From: Rhododendron vialii
Lineage: Eukaryota > Streptophyta > Magnoliopsida > Ericales > Ericaceae
Direction of reading: 5' to 3'
Assembly (NCBI RefSeq): GCF_030253575.1
Contig: NC_080568.1
Span: 2,931,501 to 2,995,500, forward strand
DNA: 64,000 bases
Shown: positions 60,701 to 64,000 of the stretch, piece after piece
How positions within the stretch are numbered: the first letter of the stretch is position 1
Layout of the letters: each line of letters starts with the position of its first letter
Made by a program: the position numbers and the translations under genes
The notes under the pieces: generated by a model
What the model was told of the DNA's origin: nothing
What the model saw: the letters and a program-made list of their open reading frames with translations, nothing else
Database searches by the model: none

Positions 60701-63469
60701 TCATTTTCTGTTCTTGCAATTTTCACCCCTTAAAGCCTCAACCACAACTAGCCAGCTTTTATGTCACTCCTTTAAGCCCTGTTATACTAGCGTACTTTGT
60801 TCTTCATTAAACCTAATAACCATATTACATCAAAAGAAGTAAAGCACAATCTAGCTAATGTTCACAGCCTTCAGAAACAGTGCCTCTACCTTTTATCTCC
60901 GTTCCTGAATCCTTACCTTTGACACCACACGTAACATTAGACTTAACAATATTTTGAAGCTTCTCAGCCAGCAAAAGCTACATATATTTTACCTTGAAAT
61001 AGCTCTTACAGTGTAGCCCCATACAAAGTTTCCACTCACTACTGTACCCATATCTTCCCCATAATCGTCCTTCATCGCATACATTGACCGTATGCTTTTC
61101 CCTCTAACAACCACCCTACTAGAATGTTATGTGATGGATCTTCAAAAAACCAACCAAAGACATCAGGACACCAACCTGGATGTTCAAACGAAAATGATAA
61201 TTCTGGCGTCTTAAAAGTCTAGGTAGAAATGCTGACCAGCTATGCCCTCCAAATATCATATGTTTAAACCTGAAAGAAATATTTTATCACCCAATCTCCT
61301 GGGCAAAAAAACTGATTCGATGCATAGCTCATGATGGTGTTGCTGCTCAACAAGACTGCCATTATAGGTCACCCATCAACAGGTCACCCTTCTCGATATT
61401 TCCCATAATCAACTTATCTCCCAACCAAAAAGAAACTAACTGAATGACAGATCCACATCAACAAATGAATTGATCAATGTACTAGGAATCTTAGTTAGAC
61501 TCTCTTGCCATAAGATACCTCTGCAATCCTTTAAGCCTGTAATGTGCAGTGGATATCCCATCAAGCCAGAAATATAGACCATAAAACTGAAGATATGGTG
61601 AATGCACATGGTAATAGTCTAATACAATTCTTCCCAAACTCGAAATGTAACAACATTTATGAATGTTATCAGTTAGGTTCATTAATATTTAATAAATAGA
61701 ACCGTCAAAAAAGTACACATCTAATTATCTAAAGCATTTCCACATAATGTGATCATTTACCATTCCAAGTTAGCTTAAATTGAAGGGTGATGTGGTCCAT
61801 ACAAAGAGATCACGGGTATTTGGTAATTTCATATGGTTGGAAGTTATGGCCTTATGGATTGGATGGTTCTAAGGCCCAAGCCTTAATTTGGCACATGTTG
61901 GATGACATGGGCTGGATTCTTAGAAGTGTCTTTTGGGTTCTAGCCAAGTCAAAATGTCTATTTAATTTCTAGTCAAAGTCTTTAGATTCAATTAGTCGAA
62001 CAAAGAGTCATTTGATTTTTCCATTTCATTAAAGTTAAATGTAGCCAAAGAGTCAATTAGTTTATCCAAGAGTCATTCGGTTTTCCCATGTCGTTAAATC
62101 AGTCAAAGAGTCTATGTTCAATGTGTCTTTGAGAGTCCAAAGTTGGTTGAAGTTTATTTATTTTGGGAAATTCTTTACTCAAGTTGAAATTGGTATAAAT
62201 AAGATCGTAAGCCTTATGGAAGGGATGATGAGTGATAATAAAAATTGAGTAGCTTTCAAGCTCTTAGATTGTGTGATGCAATCTTTTCTTTGGTGTGATG
62301 CTTAAGAGCCCCTAGTTGTGATGCCTTGGGTTTTCTAGGTGCGATGTCAAGACCTATATTCCTAAAACCCGTCTTCTTCTTCTTCTTCTTCTCTTTCCAC
62401 TTTTAGTCCCAAAACATTCACTTTTCTTTGTGTTTTCGAAATCTGTCCTACATCAAAAGGTTGGGGTCCTTGTGCATAACTTGATACACGCTGTTAGAAC
62501 TTGTCCCACATTGGTCAAATATAACCTCCAAACCTAGTATATGAGCCTGGGCAGCCTCTCCACCCATTGCCAAGGATGCTTTAACACACGCCAGCTTTAA
62601 AAGTTTAAACCAACCAAACCTTACCTCATGCTCCTTCAGTTTCTTGTCAAGCTCAGCAAAATGATCCTGAGAATCGTATTGACCAGAATGGTAGAAACAT
62701 CTTTTAAGGAATTGGTCCATCTTTTCACCACAGTTCTCCCTGGAAAACCAAATGAAACTTCATAATTGGCCGCCAGAAAGCAGTGGAATTTGCAAGTTAA
62801 ACGAATTACACCAAGTAATCCTATGACAATATTTATCCAGAAAAGAAAATCCCACAACGGGAACATGAATCAAATTGAGAACACGAGACAAATTCAGGCA
62901 ACATGCTCTTTTCATCTACCAATAAAAAATCAAATAATCGAGAAAAATATAGAGTTGGTTTCACCTCTGATCAATCCGGCAAGTAAGGGTCCTGCTAACC
63001 ATGTTTCTGAGCTCAGCATCAGTCATCTTACTCCGGGCATAACCAAAGATGGTGAAGTGCTGCAACCAAAAAAATTCCCTGATTTTTACAAAAGTGCATT
63101 CTAGCATATAAAGGCCAACAATTCTGAAGCTGGTCCAAGTTGGCATATACAAAGTTGCAAGAAGAAAGGAAAGAAAGGAGAAACAATGTCGATTCATACA
63201 AACCTCAGGGAGGCAACCCTCATAATAAAGTGCAAAAAGTGCAGGAAATATCTTCTTCTTCGCAAGGTCCCCTGAGGCTCCAACCACAGTAATACTGACA
63301 GTGGAGTCATCTTTATTAATACCAAAACCAGCAGCTTCTTCATATTCTTCAGAAGGTGTAACTGACAACAATCCTTTTTTCATATTCTCATCTTCTGATA
63401 ACAATACATTTTTCATTTTCTTCGGAGGACTTTTATCTTCAATTGGGGCTAGTGTTGCGGATACTGCAC
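57540..63469 (-). CDS. Plastid glucose-6-phosphate 1-dehydrogenase (P2 type), 5' end missing
   Basis: Minus-strand exons in order of translation: 63204-63469, 62965-63059, 62625-62739, 59650-59855, 59423-59572, 59218-59338, 58904-59133, 58599-58799 and 57540-57789; about 544 residues seen. The enzyme oxidises glucose 6-phosphate to 6-phosphogluconolactone with NADP+, the entry step of the oxidative pentose phosphate pathway. Visible: dinucleotide-binding [17 protein letters not shown], active-site RIDHYLGKE with its catalytic His, and the C-terminal [14 protein letters not shown]. Cysteines in [13 protein letters not shown] and LKRC match the redox-control region of plastid isoforms. The sequence [21 protein letters not shown] and the tail fit Arabidopsis G6PD2/G6PD3 rather than G6PD1 or the divergent G6PD4. 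The intron at 59573-59649 starts with GC. A 2.8-kb intron (59856-62624) holds repeat sequence. The first exon(s) with the start codon are not identified here. Confidence 0.9.
59573..59649 (-). other. GC-AG intron of G6PDH gene
   Basis: The 77-bp intron reads AG|GCAAGT at its donor and AACAG|G at its acceptor. Splicing joins AG + G to make the Arg codon of the active-site RIDHYLGKE. Confidence 0.85.
59856..62624 (-). other. Large G6PDH intron with LTR-like sequence
   Basis: A 2.8-kb intron between exons ending LKEHE and starting GGRVSNRL. The part at about 61780-62530 looks retroelement-derived: GGTATAAATAAGAT (TATA-like), a (CTT)n tract at 62373-62391, and TGTTAGAACTTGTCCCACAT (62491), similar to LTR starts. 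No borders or TSD could be set. Confidence 0.4.
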
Positions 63470-63572
63470 CTATACAAATCCGCAAAATATAAACCAGGGA
63501 ATCAACACGCGAAGCTATAGTCTTGAGCTCCGCATACAATCAGGAAAAGGAAGAAAACTACAAATAACTGAC

Positions 63573-63690
63573 CAAATAAGCTCACGTTTTTCAGTATAAT
63601 CCTTTGGGCTCTGGATAAAGTTGAAGAAACAAAAGGACAATTAGTTCCACATACTGTCTCGTTGTTGCTTTGGTTAGTTATAATTGCAAC
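63573..63690 (-). other. Candidate upstream exon of G6PDH (transit peptide part)
   Basis: On the minus strand an open frame ends TTATTTG|GTCAGT at 63573 in the phase needed by the next exon (G + GT GCA). It encodes a Ser/Thr/Arg/Asn-rich, acid-poor stretch (PFVSSTLSRAQRIILKNVSL) suited to a transit peptide. There is no Met in frame before a stop near 63730, so if real it is an internal exon with its 5' border unknown. Confidence 0.35.
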
Positions 63691-63699
63691 TCTACCAAA

Positions 63700-64000
63700 A
63701 TATTTGGATTTTTCTAAGTTGTGAGAAAAAAGTTTCTACTTTTATACTTCTAAATTCTAAGTGATGTTAATCAAAGATTTCAGTAGCAAAATTCGTCTCT
63801 TGCAGGTGCTTGGCAATAGAAAAAACCAGAGAAATAAGAATAGAGGTTCTGTTTGGATACATGTACACTAAAAGAAGGTACTTGACACCCTTAATCACTT
63901 AGAGCAGCCAAGAGGCCTTTGGCCCAATAGCATCATGGTGTGCACTTTGGTGCTAGGAGTAAGGAGGTCAGAAGTTGATCTCCTCTAAGATGCTAATCTA
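63700..64000. other. Right window edge, probably intron or upstream of G6PDH
   Basis: No coding sequence recognised; phrases near 63900-63990 look repeat-derived. The missing first exon of G6PDH may lie beyond the edge. Confidence 0.35.

Noticed and set aside
62491-62640. Start of an LTR retrotransposon (TGTTAGAAC...CCCACATTGG)
   Set aside because: No matching second LTR, primer-binding site or TSD could be found, so it was kept only as a note on the intron.

Overview
The window is nuclear DNA of a flowering plant, most likely a woody eudicot. The evidence is AT-rich intergenic DNA, split genes with GT-AG introns, plastid-targeted proteins, plant-only protein families (class I TCP, GYF/EXA1, IQ-BAG), many (CT)n microsatellites at 5' ends, and dense miniature DNA transposons. 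I cannot name the species. Exon borders below were set by hand from reading frame, splice signals and recalled family sequences; no alignment or transcript data were used.

Layout. 1-1.7 kb: repeat-rich flank with a Stowaway-type MITE. 1.77-8.35 kb (+): a ten-exon metal-dependent amidohydrolase of the TRZ/ATZ (5'-methylthioadenosine/S-adenosylhomocysteine deaminase-like) group. 9-10.6 kb: inverted-repeat elements. 11.0-12.6 kb (+): an IQ-motif BAG co-chaperone with a heat-shock element upstream. 12.6-18.3 kb: a gene desert full of MITEs. 18.3-27.9 kb and 29.7-39.35 kb (+): two tandem copies of an 11-exon GYF-domain protein of the EXA1/GIGYF type, alike even in intron sequence. 40.5-42.1 kb: a 1.3 kb Mutator-like foldback element nested in a Stowaway-type element. 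42.15 kb: a tRNA-Val(AAC) gene just upstream of a seven-exon plastid cyclophilin (CYP20-2-like, 42.4-47.3 kb, +). 49.5-50.2 kb (-): a single-exon class I TCP factor (TCP20-like). 50.7-57 kb: intergenic, with one hAT-like element nested in another. 57.5-63.5 kb and beyond (-): a plastid glucose-6-phosphate dehydrogenase (P2 type) whose first exon(s) lie at or past the right edge.

The genes do not form a pathway or cluster; this is an ordinary eukaryotic neighbourhood. The most interesting parts are the recent EXA1-like tandem duplication (one copy carries a hAT insertion at a site that looks empty in the other), the nested transposons with readable target-site duplications, splice-site oddities (a GC-AG intron through the G6PDH active-site codon; two introns whose donors run straight into (CT)n repeats), and an internal repeat in the BAG protein. 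I found no wholly new system.
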